A DNA stretch of 11,182 nucleotides from Kapaibacterium sp038202665 (GCA_038202665.1 JBBRES010000072.1:1-11182), one strand, 5' to 3'. Shown: positions 1-5,734, numbered from the stretch's first letter. The notes: generated from the sequence alone by a model not told the origin. Made by a program: numbers and translations.

Positions 1-846
1 CACCATCGTCATGTAGGCACGTGCAACATCTGCATTGCACACAATAGCATCGGCGTGTTTCACCTCGCCGCCCTTTAGCCTTACACCCGAAGCCCTTCCA
101 CCATCGACAAGTATTTCGGCAACGTCTGCATTCAGCGAAATGTTGCCCCCCATATCCGTGAACAGTGTAACGAGTGCGCGCACCAACGCGCCCATGCCGC
201 CCATGGCAAACCAGACGCCCCATTCCTGTTCGAGCTTATGGATCAAAGCATAGATACTAGTGGTCTGGAAGGGATTGCCGCCCACCAACAGTGGATGAAA
301 CGAGAACACTTGGCGCAGTCGGTGATCGCGAATGTGACGGTTCACGAAGGCGGCCACACTTCTGTCGGAGCGAAGCCGAACAAGGTCCGGAAGGAAACGA
401 AGCATATCCGTAAGGTGCGTGAACGGCGTATTGATCAGGCCAAATCCTGTTTTGAAAATATCGGCCGTTTTCGCAAAGAAGCGTTCGTAGCCCTCAACAT
501 CGTCAGGATTGAATCGACGGATTTCGCTGATGACATCTGCGTGTTTGCCGTTATAGTGGAACACGGAGCCGTCTTCGAAGCGTACGTTATAGAACGGATC
601 GAGAGGAACCAGTTGAACATAGTCTTCGATGCGTTTGCCGCAGAGTTCGAACAATTCATGAATGAGCCACGGGGCGGTAATGATGGTAGGTCCGCCATCG
701 AACGTGAAGCCATCTTGCTCATACACATACGCCCGTCCACCCGGTTTATCCCGACGTTCGAGAATCTCGACGTCGAAACCTTTCGCCTGCAGTTTGATAG
801 CTGCAGTCAGTCCGCCAAAACCACTTCCGATAACGATTACGCTCAC
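1..846 (-). CDS. crtI: Phytoene desaturase-type carotenoid oxidoreductase, 3' end cut by the window edge
   Basis: An FAD-dependent amine-oxidase-fold enzyme of the CrtI/CrtN/CrtD family, which introduces double bonds into phytoene or a later carotenoid. The visible 282 residues hold the N-terminal dinucleotide-binding motif GSGFGG (residues 7-12), the ribose-binding acidic residue in EILERR (E30), GGRAYVY (36-42) and FDGGPTIITAP (49-59), the family hallmark after the Rossmann fold. The last residues (NADVARAY) match the family's conserved 'NAD' stretch. Family members are about 490-510 aa, so roughly 200 C-terminal residues lie beyond the left edge. The GTG start is chosen because GGAG lies 6 nt upstream and an in-frame TAG closes the frame a few codons further up. 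It is divergent from the membrane acyltransferase gene. Desaturase, hydroxyneurosporene-type dehydrogenase (CrtD) and ketolase relatives cannot be separated without the C-terminus and the neighbouring genes; the family assignment itself is secure. Confidence 0.88.
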   Translation of the reverse strand, partial: MSVIVIGSGFGGLTAAIKLQAKGFDVEILERRDKPGGRAYVYEQDGFTFDGGPTIITAPWLIHELFELCGKRIEDYVQLVPLDPFYNVRFEDGSVFHYNGKHADVISEIRRFNPDDVEGYERFFAKTADIFKTGFGLINTPFTHLTDMLRFLPDLVRLRSDRSVAAFVNRHIRDHRLRQVFSFHPLLVGGNPFQTTSIYALIHKLEQEWGVWFAMGGMGALVRALVTLFTDMGGNISLNADVAEILVDGGRASGVRLKGGEVKHADAIVCNADVARAYMTMV

Positions 847-915
847 GAACGACTCCAGTTGATGCAAGTGCCTCTAACATAGGTGTTGGTGAATTAGTTC
901 GCACGTAGGAAGTGC

Positions 916-935
916 CATGAACAACGCATGAACAA
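916..935. repeat. Direct repeat CATGAACAA, two copies 11 bp apart, in the crtI upstream region
   Basis: CATGAACAA occurs at 916-924 and again at 927-935, an 11-bp period or about one helical turn. A related CATGAAC follows at 984-990, overlapping the ATG at 985. The pair sits in the roughly 110-140 bp between the divergent crtI-like gene and the membrane acyltransferase gene, a position suited to an operator. No regulator or known binding motif is recognised, so the regulatory role is inference. No clear promoter with a TAnnTTTG box is visible on either strand here. Confidence 0.35.
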
Positions 936-954
936 AAATTAAGTTGACCATACG

Positions 955-2232
955 ATGACATCCTGCAAGGTTGCATGTAGAATCATGAACCAACTTCTCG
1001 CCATACTGCATCCATTCCTGTTTCGAGGCGCGCCCTCGAATCCGCTGCATGTAACATTCACGCAGCAGACGCATGTAACGAACCCACCGGTACGAAAGCG
1101 CGAGCGACTCTTTGCGCTAGATCTGGCGCGGTTTGTGGCGATGCTTGGCATGATGCAAGGTCATGTGCTCGACGCGCTGGTACGTCCGGAGATGCTCGAC
1201 ATCACACAGTTCCCCTGGAGCTTCTGGCATGCTGCGCGCGGACTCACCGCACCGGTCTTCCTTGTGGTCTCAGGCGCTGTGCACGCATTCGCAAACAAGC
1301 GTGGCGAAAACGGTTTGATCCGTGAAGATGTACTGTCCAAGCGCATTCGTTGGGCCATTACCATCATGGGCATTGGATACTTGCTCATGTTCCCGGCCAA
1401 CCGACTGTGGGATCTTCCATTCGTCCCCGCGAACATGATGAAGCCATTCTTGGCGGTGAACATCTTGCAGCTCACGGGTGCAACGATGCTGCTGTTTGTG
1501 CTCACGATGCGCAAAACAAAGTCTGTGGCAAGCATGGGCACGGTTGGTTTGGTGACGGCCATGTCGATTCTCAGTCTCACGCCTGTAATGTCGGCCATAC
1601 AATGGTCCGGCATTCTCCCGCCAGCCGTTATTGCGTATCTGAATACCTCTGTTGGTTCGCTCTTTCCGATTTTTCCGTTCAGTGCCTTCTTGTTCTTCGG
1701 TGTTGCACTTGGTTCCTACCTCTACAGCATTCCGGATGAGCAACGAGATGTTCAACTGAAGAAATATGGTTGGCGCATTGGTGGAGCAATTGCGGCAACG
1801 GCGTGGATCGTGCATTTCATTGCGTTGAATCACGGCGTACCAATGGAGACGCTCGAGAACGCCTCGTCTGCGCTTCTCGCCATCCGGCGGCTCGGTCTTG
1901 TGCTTATGATCTTCAGCGTTGCGGTATGGGACTTACAGCACACCTACCGTCATCGCGAATGGTATTCGCTGTTTGGAGCGAAGTCGCTCTACATCTACAT
2001 CACGCACCTCATCCTCCTCTTCGGCACACCGTGGTGGAGCAGCATTGGAAGAACGCACTACCGATCATTTGATCTGCCGACGAGCATCCTGTTGATGCTC
2101 GGCATTGTGGGTGCAACGCTAACCTTTGCATGGGGAATGGATAAGCTAGGTCGCACACCGTTCCGACCCGAACTACGCACAGCGTTCAACGTTTGCGTGG
2201 TAGGTCTACTCGGATACCTCCTCATCGCCTAA
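955..2232 (+). CDS. Multi-pass membrane protein, HGSNAT/YeiB-like acyltransferase group (DUF1624-like)
   Basis: A 425-residue (or 415) integral membrane protein with about ten hydrophobic segments. It resembles the heparan-alpha-glucosaminide N-acetyltransferase catalytic family and YeiB-type proteins. Visible family features are the entry motif RERLFALDLAR near residue 49 leading into the first membrane segment with a conserved His (MMQGHVLDAL), a second hydrophobic segment LTAPVFLVVSGA (97-108), and the late GAKSLYIYITHLILL segment (341-355). Such proteins are thought to move acyl groups across the cytoplasmic membrane to a sugar or other acceptor; the acceptor here is unknown. The N-terminal 47 residues before RERLF look unlike the family and start with no convincing ribosome-binding site. 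The only ordinary in-frame starts are ATG 955 and ATG 985; 985 may be better. It lies divergent to the crtI-like gene, so a role in modifying envelope glycans or pigments is possible but unproven. Confidence 0.65.
   Translation: MTSCKVACRIMNQLLAILHPFLFRGAPSNPLHVTFTQQTHVTNPPVRKRERLFALDLARFVAMLGMMQGHVLDALVRPEMLDITQFPWSFWHAARGLTAPVFLVVSGAVHAFANKRGENGLIREDVLSKRIRWAITIMGIGYLLMFPANRLWDLPFVPANMMKPFLAVNILQLTGATMLLFVLTMRKTKSVASMGTVGLVTAMSILSLTPVMSAIQWSGILPPAVIAYLNTSVGSLFPIFPFSAFLFFGVALGSYLYSIPDEQRDVQLKKYGWRIGGAIAATAWIVHFIALNHGVPMETLENASSALLAIRRLGLVLMIFSVAVWDLQHTYRHREWYSLFGAKSLYIYITHLILLFGTPWWSSIGRTHYRSFDLPTSILLMLGIVGATLTFAWGMDKLGRTPFRPELRTAFNVCVVGLLGYLLIA
1022..1079 (+). other. Hairpin plus direct repeat GCATGTAAC in the 5' part of the acyltransferase gene
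   Basis: TTCGAGG (1022-1028) and CCTCGAA (1034-1040) form a perfect 7-bp stem around a 5-nt CGCGC loop. Directly after it, GCATGTAAC occurs at 1047-1055 and 1071-1079. Both lie in the N-terminal stretch that does not resemble the rest of the protein family, so they may be leader or operator elements and not conserved coding sequence. This is a weak structural observation only. Confidence 0.25.
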
Positions 2233-2234
2233 CC

Positions 2235-2300
2235 CTGCCGGGAGGCTGCCGGGAGGCCGCCGGGAGGCCGCCGGGAGGCCGCCGGGAGGCTGCCGGGAAG
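2235..2300 (+). repeat. Repeat R1: six 11-bp GC-rich units, one-ended
   Basis: Six head-to-tail 11-bp units begin 2 bases after the stop codon of the acyltransferase gene. Units 1-2 are CTGCCGGGAGG, units 3-5 are the variant CCGCCGGGAGG, and unit 6 is the end form CTGCCGGGAAG (the 'cap'). There is a cap only at the right end. It lies between two co-oriented genes, upstream of the metK promoter and riboswitch. No stop codon occurs in any of the six frames of the unit. It could act in transcription termination or mRNA stability, but no T-tract follows, so the role is unknown. Confidence 0.95.
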
Positions 2301-2326
2301 ACATACGTAACTCGTTTAAAATATAG

Positions 2327-2354
2327 TTGACAATTGTCCGACGTGTACTGCTGA
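2327..2354 (+). promoter_or_regulatory. Candidate promoter for the metK riboswitch transcript
   Basis: TTGACA at 2327-2332 is followed 14 nt later by TACTGCTG (2347-2354), a partial match to the Bacteroidota -7 box TAnnTTTG. Initiation a few bases further on would place the RNA 5' end just before the riboswitch P1 stem (2365). GACAATTGTC (2329-2338) is also a perfect 10-bp palindrome overlapping the upstream element. The location is reasonable but the match is imperfect. Confidence 0.35.
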
Positions 2355-2364
2355 ACGTTCTATA

Positions 2365-2448
2365 CCCCATCACGACGGTCTGAGGGACGTGGCCCGATGA
2401 AGACCACCAACCGGTTTCAAGCCGGTGGTACTGCCACGATCGATGAGG
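2365..2448 (+). ncRNA. SAM-I-type (S-box) riboswitch upstream of metK, compact and without P4
   Basis: The segment carries the S-box core. P1 pairs CATC (2368-2371) with GATG (2442-2445) and extends as CC/GG (2365-2366 with 2447-2448) across one C-A mismatch. P2 has GGTC (2377-2380) with GACC (2402-2405), the kink-turn strands TGA and GATGAA, then GGG (2384-2386) with CCC (2393-2395). P3 has ACC/GGT and ACCGG/CCGGT flanking the family's bulged A (2409) and the CAACC signature (2408-2412). The pseudoknot is a perfect GTGG (2389-2392) with CCAC (2434-2437). The usual P4 hairpin is absent: only four bases separate the pseudoknot strand from P1. The 3' strand of P1 runs into GAGG, the metK ribosome-binding site, so SAM binding would be expected to hide that site and repress translation. 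The fold is read directly from the sequence; ligand and mechanism rest on family knowledge. Confidence 0.85.
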
Positions 2449-2450
2449 AA
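2445..2450 (+). promoter_or_regulatory. metK ribosome-binding site embedded in riboswitch P1
   Basis: GAGGAA precedes ATG 2454 by 3 nt (5 nt counted from GAGG). Its first four bases belong to the 3' strand of riboswitch stem P1. This site fixes the metK start at 2454, since an upstream ATG at 2397 falls inside the kink-turn of the riboswitch. Confidence 0.7.
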
Positions 2451-2453
2451 CCT

Positions 2454-3605
2454 ATGAAAAACACATCCTACTTGTGGACGAGCGAATCTGTGTCTCCCGG
2501 ACACCCCGACAAGGTCGCCGACCAAATTTCTGACGCCGTCTTAGACGCCTTTCTTGCCGCCGACCCGCATGCAAAAGTTGCATGTGAAGTCATGGTGAAA
2601 GGACGCACGGTCTACATCGCCGGAGAGATCACGGCCACAACAGACATCGACGACGCCCACCTCGAAACCGTCGTACGTCGCACCATCTGCGACATCGGCT
2701 ATAACGCCGACGACGTAGGCTTCAACGGCAACACCTGCGTAATCGTCTTCGACATCTCCCATCAGTCCACCGAAATCAACGCCGCCGTCGCCAAAGACGG
2801 TATCGTTACCGCCGGCGATCAAGGCATCATGTTCGGCTACGCCTCCCGCGAAACACCAACGCGCATGCCGCTTGCACTCTACCTTTCAAAGGAATTCATC
2901 ACGGAAGGGTATGGAGGAAGGGAGCGGGGATATCCGTTCCGACCTGACATGAAAAGTCAAGTGTCGTTGCTCTATGAAGGCGGTCGAGCTGTGCATGTAG
3001 ACTCGGTTGTCTTCTCTACCTGTCACACCGAATCGCTCACACTCTCGATGCTTCGCGAACTCTTTCACGATGAAGTGTTGCAGCGCGTTGTCGGCAAACA
3101 GTCGGAAGAGATTCAGCGGCTCTTTACAGACAAGACGCGATACTTCATCAACCCTGCGGGGACGTGGAATATCGGTGGACCTGTTTCCGACTGCGGTCTT
3201 ACGGGACGCAAAATTGTTGTCGACCAATACGGTGCCGACTGCGAAATCGGCGGTGGCGCATTCTCGGGAAAAGATCCATCGAAGGTGGACAGAAGTGCAG
3301 CCTACATGGCGCGTCACATCGCGCTTCGCACACTTGCCGCTAACGAAGAAGCAATGTCGATCAAGGTGCAACTCGCCTATGCCATTGGCGAAGAGTATCC
3401 CGTTTCGCACCGCATCTACGATCCTTCATCTGGTCGTGAGTATGGCCTTGCCTCGGTAACACCACATGATCTCACTCCTTCTGCCATCATCCATCATCTT
3501 GGATTGCAAGCGCCCATCTATCTCGCAACAGCGCATAAAGGTCACTTCGGTATTGCGCCGTATGAAGTGAACGGCGTGCGACACTTTGCATGGGAGCAGT
3601 ACTGA
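2454..3605 (+). CDS. metK: S-adenosylmethionine synthetase (methionine adenosyltransferase)
   Basis: Makes S-adenosylmethionine from L-methionine and ATP, releasing phosphate and pyrophosphate; a cytosolic multimer at the end of methionine metabolism. At 383 residues it has the family's full length. Signatures are GHPDK (16-20, ATP/methionine site), GDQGIMFGYA (121-130, family signature 1) and the glycine-rich phosphate loop GGGAFSGKD (266-274, signature 2). The ATG at 2454 is preferred to the in-frame ATG at 2397 because the latter lies inside the riboswitch, and because MKNTSYLWTSESVSPGHPDK is a normal family N-terminus. The upstream SAM riboswitch implies feedback control by its product. 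The stop codon TGA is followed directly by the GTG of the next frame, so the two genes are probably cotranscribed. Confidence 0.97.
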   Translation: MKNTSYLWTSESVSPGHPDKVADQISDAVLDAFLAADPHAKVACEVMVKGRTVYIAGEITATTDIDDAHLETVVRRTICDIGYNADDVGFNGNTCVIVFDISHQSTEINAAVAKDGIVTAGDQGIMFGYASRETPTRMPLALYLSKEFITEGYGGRERGYPFRPDMKSQVSLLYEGGRAVHVDSVVFSTCHTESLTLSMLRELFHDEVLQRVVGKQSEEIQRLFTDKTRYFINPAGTWNIGGPVSDCGLTGRKIVVDQYGADCEIGGGAFSGKDPSKVDRSAAYMARHIALRTLAANEEAMSIKVQLAYAIGEEYPVSHRIYDPSSGREYGLASVTPHDLTPSAIIHHLGLQAPIYLATAHKGHFGIAPYEVNGVRHFAWEQY

Positions 3606-4250
3606 GTGCGCAGCATCACATATCCGCGGCACGTACGGCCGCTTCCTATCTACGTTTACGTCCGTGAACGTTGTGCAGAGCTTGGATGGCGTCGCAGTAC
3701 ACTAGCGCAAGAACTTGGTTTTCGCAACATCACCAAAGGACTGCGTGCCATTGATGCAATGTGCGAGGGAGACTTCTCGAATACTGTTGTCATTGATGCA
3801 CTGCGCGCATGTGTTGCGTTGCGCGGAATTCACTTTGAACTTGCATTTGAACAAAGCAAACAGCGCATCGCCATTGATGACGACGAACAACAGCGCAGCG
3901 ACTTCACGAAGTCTGTGCTCAATCACATTCCGCATCTATGGTTCGAGCATGAGCGACGTATTCCGAGTCCGGTGCACGTTGTAGCATGTATGGGTGGTCC
4001 GTCCACCTTCAAACGCCTGGAACTTCCGGATGTAGTGTTGGCTGTCAAGGACGATGCCGATCGGCTCGAGGCGGTTCAGCAGTACGTTGCATCGCTCGAT
4101 CTGGAATCGGAGGACATGATGCCATACATCCATGGTCCGTTCGGCAGGGCAACGCAAGTATTGTACTGGGAGAGCTTCGAGCACGCCCACATCGTAGCTC
4201 TTCCCGGCAGCTGCCGGGAGGCTGCCGGGAAGGATGATGCGGAATCGTAA
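3606..4250 (+). CDS. Unrecognised protein with a possible N-terminal helix-turn-helix, downstream of metK
   Basis: A 214-residue soluble protein with no signal peptide or membrane segment. I do not recognise a named family. Residues about 13-60 (RERCAELGW…TLAQELGFRNITKGLRAIDAMCEGD) have the spacing of a helix-turn-helix like those in Xre-type proteins. The remainder is a mixed alpha/beta region with no evident catalytic motif. The GTG start abuts the metK TGA in the same frame, with GGAG 9 nt upstream inside metK, which suggests translational coupling. The C-terminus is unusual: residues 199-209 (LPGSCREAAGK) are encoded exactly by the 33-bp repeat R2, leaving only five residues and a stop after it. 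The conserved protein therefore probably ends near residue 198. The last part overlaps the antisense reading frame of the GNAT gene. It is likely a real gene, judged by its operon position and plausible composition. Confidence 0.65.
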   Translation: MRSITYPRHVRPLPIYVYVRERCAELGWRRSTLAQELGFRNITKGLRAIDAMCEGDFSNTVVIDALRACVALRGIHFELAFEQSKQRIAIDDDEQQRSDFTKSVLNHIPHLWFEHERRIPSPVHVVACMGGPSTFKRLELPDVVLAVKDDADRLEAVQQYVASLDLESEDMMPYIHGPFGRATQVLYWESFEHAHIVALPGSCREAAGKDDAES

Positions 4251-4778
4251 GCCGGGCGTGTGACCGTAGGCGGCTGGCTTCTCGAACTGTTCGATAAGAA
4301 CCCCATGGTTGTTGAGGATAGTGCGTTGCGAGGCCGCGTTGTCGAGGTCGGTCGTCAGCTCCACCCAACGCAAGCCTTCTGCACTTGCATACGGCAGAAT
4401 CTCTGCGAGCGCCTTCGTGGCATAGCCTTGCCGTTGCTTCCAGTCTACAACCGTGTAGCCAATATGTCCGAGCACGTGAGGTGGTAGCTCTTCCGTTCCT
4501 GGCTGCCACCGAAATCCAATCGATCCGCAGAACTCGCCGTCCCACATCCAGAGTCGTATGCTTGGAAGGCGCGCCGCGGAGGACCCATCAGGTAGGAGAA
4601 TGGGTCCGCCCAGTGCTTCTCTGTCTACGAAGCTCCGCACAAAACCCACACCATCCGCCTTGATGCGCGCAAGATGCTCTCTGCCTGAATCGAGATTGAC
4701 ATTGTCCGGCATCCAACCGCGTTCAAGGGCATCTCGATACGATGGCAGATGTTCAAGAGTAGGAACGACGAGCTCCAT
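3936..4778 (-). CDS. GNAT-family N-acetyltransferase (predicted acetyltransferase, COG3981-like)
   Basis: Transfers an acetyl group from acetyl-CoA to an unknown amine substrate. Residues 1-182 form a complete GNAT domain: GEFCGSIGFRWQ (81-92) gives the central strands, GHIGYTVVDWKQRQGYATKAL (104-124) contains the acetyl-CoA pyrophosphate-binding loop QRQGYA (115-120), and LTTDLDNAASQRTILNNHG (141-159) is the typical N…AS…N.G segment. The domain ends with LRFRII at about residue 182 (near base 4233). The reading frame then runs on for 98 codons, first through repeat R2 (LPGSLPAAAGK), then antisense to the end of the upstream plus-strand gene, stopping at 3936. That tail looks like read-through, not a conserved domain. 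The ATG start at 4778 has only a weak GTGAAAG upstream. It is divergent from the peroxiredoxin gene. The fold is clear; the substrate is not. Confidence 0.82.
   Translation of the reverse strand: MELVVPTLEHLPSYRDALERGWMPDNVNLDSGREHLARIKADGVGFVRSFVDREALGGPILLPDGSSAARLPSIRLWMWDGEFCGSIGFRWQPGTEELPPHVLGHIGYTVVDWKQRQGYATKALAEILPYASAEGLRWVELTTDLDNAASQRTILNNHGVLIEQFEKPAAYGHTPGLRFRIILPGSLPAAAGKSYDVGVLEALPVQYLRCPAERTMDVWHHVLRFQIERCNVLLNRLEPIGIVLDSQHYIRKFQAFEGGRTTHTCYNVHRTRNTSLMLEP
4200..4232 (+). repeat. Repeat R2: three 11-bp units, two-ended, inside two convergent reading frames
   Basis: The order is left cap CTTCCCGGCAG, one internal unit CTGCCGGGAGG, right cap CTGCCGGGAAG. The left cap and the first unit form an inverted pair (CCCGGCAG against CTGCCGGG). 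The length is exactly 33 bp, so it adds 11 codons without shifting frame. It encodes LPGSCREAAGK on the plus strand and LPGSLPAAAGK on the minus strand. It sits where the convergent helix-turn-helix-like gene and the GNAT gene meet, and it is the exact reverse complement of R4. Confidence 0.95.
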
Positions 4779-4792
4779 GCTTTCACCTATCG

Positions 4793-4819
4793 AATGGTAG
4801 TTCCTATGAAAGTACCATT
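4793..4819. promoter_or_regulatory. Inverted repeat between the divergent GNAT and peroxiredoxin genes
   Basis: AATGGTA (4793-4799) and TACCATT (4813-4819) are perfect 7-bp inverted arms with a 13-nt spacer, so the arm centres are 20 bp apart, about two helical turns. It lies 18 bp upstream of the TATGTTTG box of the peroxiredoxin and about 15 bp upstream of the GNAT start. This is a good position for a dimeric regulator acting on one or both genes. It does not match OxyR, PerR or Fur consensus sites that I can recognise. Confidence 0.4.
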
Positions 4820-4836
4820 AATCACAGTGCTCTACA

Positions 4837-4844
4837 TATGTTTG
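4837..4844 (+). promoter_or_regulatory. Bacteroidota-type -7 promoter box for the peroxiredoxin
   Basis: TATGTTTG is a perfect match to the TAnnTTTG box used by the primary sigma factor in Bacteroidota. It lies 27 nt upstream of the chosen ATG at 4872. No good TTG-type -33 element is seen about 19-21 nt further upstream, where the inverted repeat ends; activator dependence would be one explanation. Confidence 0.5.
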
Positions 4845-4871
4845 CCAATTCACATTATGAAGGGTACGATC

Positions 4872-5531
4872 ATGTCGCTCCGCCTCAACCAAACCGCCCC
4901 CAACTTCACTGCAGAAACCACGCAGGGAACGATTGATTTTCATAAGTGGATTGGCGATGGATATGCCATCCTCTTTTCGCATCCAAAGGATTTCACGCCG
5001 GTTTGCACAACCGAGCTTGGGACGGTTGCAAGGATGCTGCCTGAGTTCGCCAAGAGGAACACGAAGGTTATCGGACTCAGCGTCGACCCTGTTGATCGGC
5101 ACCTTGCATGGGAAAAGGACATCGAAGAAACGCAAGGCACGGCCGTCACATTCCCAATGATCGGTGATACAACCCTTGCCGTGTCGAAGCTCTACGACAT
5201 GCTTCCAGAGGAGGAAGGGGATTCTTGTGAGGGTAGAACGGCGGTAAACAACGAAACTGTACGCACGGTGTTTGTTATTGGGCCAGACAAAAAGATCAAG
5301 CTCTCGTTGTCCTATCCAATGACCACCGGCCGCAACTTCGACGAGCTCCTACGCGTCGTCGATTCTATTCAACTAACTGCTACGCACAAAGTAGCAACTC
5401 CTGCAAACTGGAAGAATGGCGACGATGTAATCATCGTCAACTCCGTGTCCGACGAAGATGCACATGCGAAGTATCCCGAGGGCTTCACAACTGTCAAGCC
5501 GTACCTGCGCACGGTTCGCCAGCCGAAATAA
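4872..5531 (+). CDS. 1-Cys peroxiredoxin (Prx6/AhpC-TSA family)
   Basis: Reduces hydrogen peroxide, organic hydroperoxides or peroxynitrite with a single peroxidatic cysteine; cytosolic. The 219 residues match the Prx6-type length. The active-site motif PxxxTxxC is seen as PKDFTPVC with P38, T42 and C45, and the supporting arginine is R131 in TVRTVFVIGPDKKIK. The region after about 170 (THKVATPANWKNGDDVII…) is the C-terminal extension typical of this subfamily. A further cysteine, C119 in EGDSCEGRTAVN, is present, but no typical 2-Cys resolving motif is seen. The start at 4872 is chosen because AAGGG lies about 8 nt upstream and MSLRLNQTAPNF is a normal N-terminus. The frame is open upstream to 4749, but those codons overlap the divergent GNAT start and the promoter. 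It is followed by R3 and a hairpin. Confidence 0.93.
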   Translation: MSLRLNQTAPNFTAETTQGTIDFHKWIGDGYAILFSHPKDFTPVCTTELGTVARMLPEFAKRNTKVIGLSVDPVDRHLAWEKDIEETQGTAVTFPMIGDTTLAVSKLYDMLPEEEGDSCEGRTAVNNETVRTVFVIGPDKKIKLSLSYPMTTGRNFDELLRVVDSIQLTATHKVATPANWKNGDDVIIVNSVSDEDAHAKYPEGFTTVKPYLRTVRQPK

Positions 5532-5538
5532 TCCAATC

Positions 5539-5593
5539 CTTCCCGGCAGCTGCCGGGAGGCTGCCGGGAGGCTGCCGGGAGGCTGCCGGGAAG
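5539..5593 (+). repeat. Repeat R3: five 11-bp units, two-ended
   Basis: Left cap CTTCCCGGCAG, three internal CTGCCGGGAGG units, right cap CTGCCGGGAAG. It starts 7 bases after the peroxiredoxin stop codon. The left flank TCCAATC (5532-5538) is identical to the left flank of R4 (9298-9304), and the right flank GGAAAGT is shared with R5. It lies between convergent genes, next to a strong hairpin. Confidence 0.95.
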
Positions 5594-5619
5594 GAAAGTC
5601 AGTTTGCTGAACGTCCGGA

Positions 5620-5649
5620 GATCCAGCCGTGTTCAATCACGGCTGGATC
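5620..5649. terminator. 12-bp perfect hairpin between convergent genes, probable bidirectional terminator
   Basis: GATCCAGCCGTG (5620-5631) pairs perfectly with CACGGCTGGATC (5638-5649) around a TTCAAT loop. It lies in the 203-bp space between the convergent peroxiredoxin gene and the large secreted-protein gene. Neither side has a good T-tract, so Rho-independent termination is not certain; it may instead be an RNA-stabilising end. The remaining bases 5650-5734 hold nothing I recognise. Confidence 0.5.
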
Positions 5650-5734
5650 CAAGGATTTGAGTTCGATAAAGGGAAGATGTACTGGCAGGGCTTTGTAGGG
5701 CGGCAAGGGCAAGAGGAGTTGCAGCGAGTTTGTC

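Noticed and set aside
238..882. 214-codon plus-strand open frame opposite crtI
   Set aside because: It is antisense to a clear FAD-dependent desaturase and shows no recognisable protein features.
1270..1833. 187-codon minus-strand open frame opposite the membrane acyltransferase
   Set aside because: It is a mirror of a hydrophobic coding frame with low-quality composition; the plus strand carries the family motifs.
2235..2300. R1 as a CRISPR array
   Set aside because: Units are 11 bp and directly abutting with no unique spacers, and no cas genes are present.
2365..2448. SAM-II, SAM-III or SAM-IV riboswitch
   Set aside because: The kink-turn in P2, the GGCCCGATGA and CAACC signatures and the bulged A in P3 match the SAM-I core; only the missing P4 is atypical.
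2397..2453. Upstream in-frame ATG as the metK start (19 extra residues)
   Set aside because: It lies inside the kink-turn of the SAM riboswitch; the ATG at 2454 has its own ribosome-binding site and gives the normal family N-terminus.
4749..4871. Longer N-terminus for the peroxiredoxin
   Set aside because: It overlaps the divergent GNAT start, the inverted repeat and the -7 box; the ATG at 4872 has a good AAGGG site and a typical family beginning.
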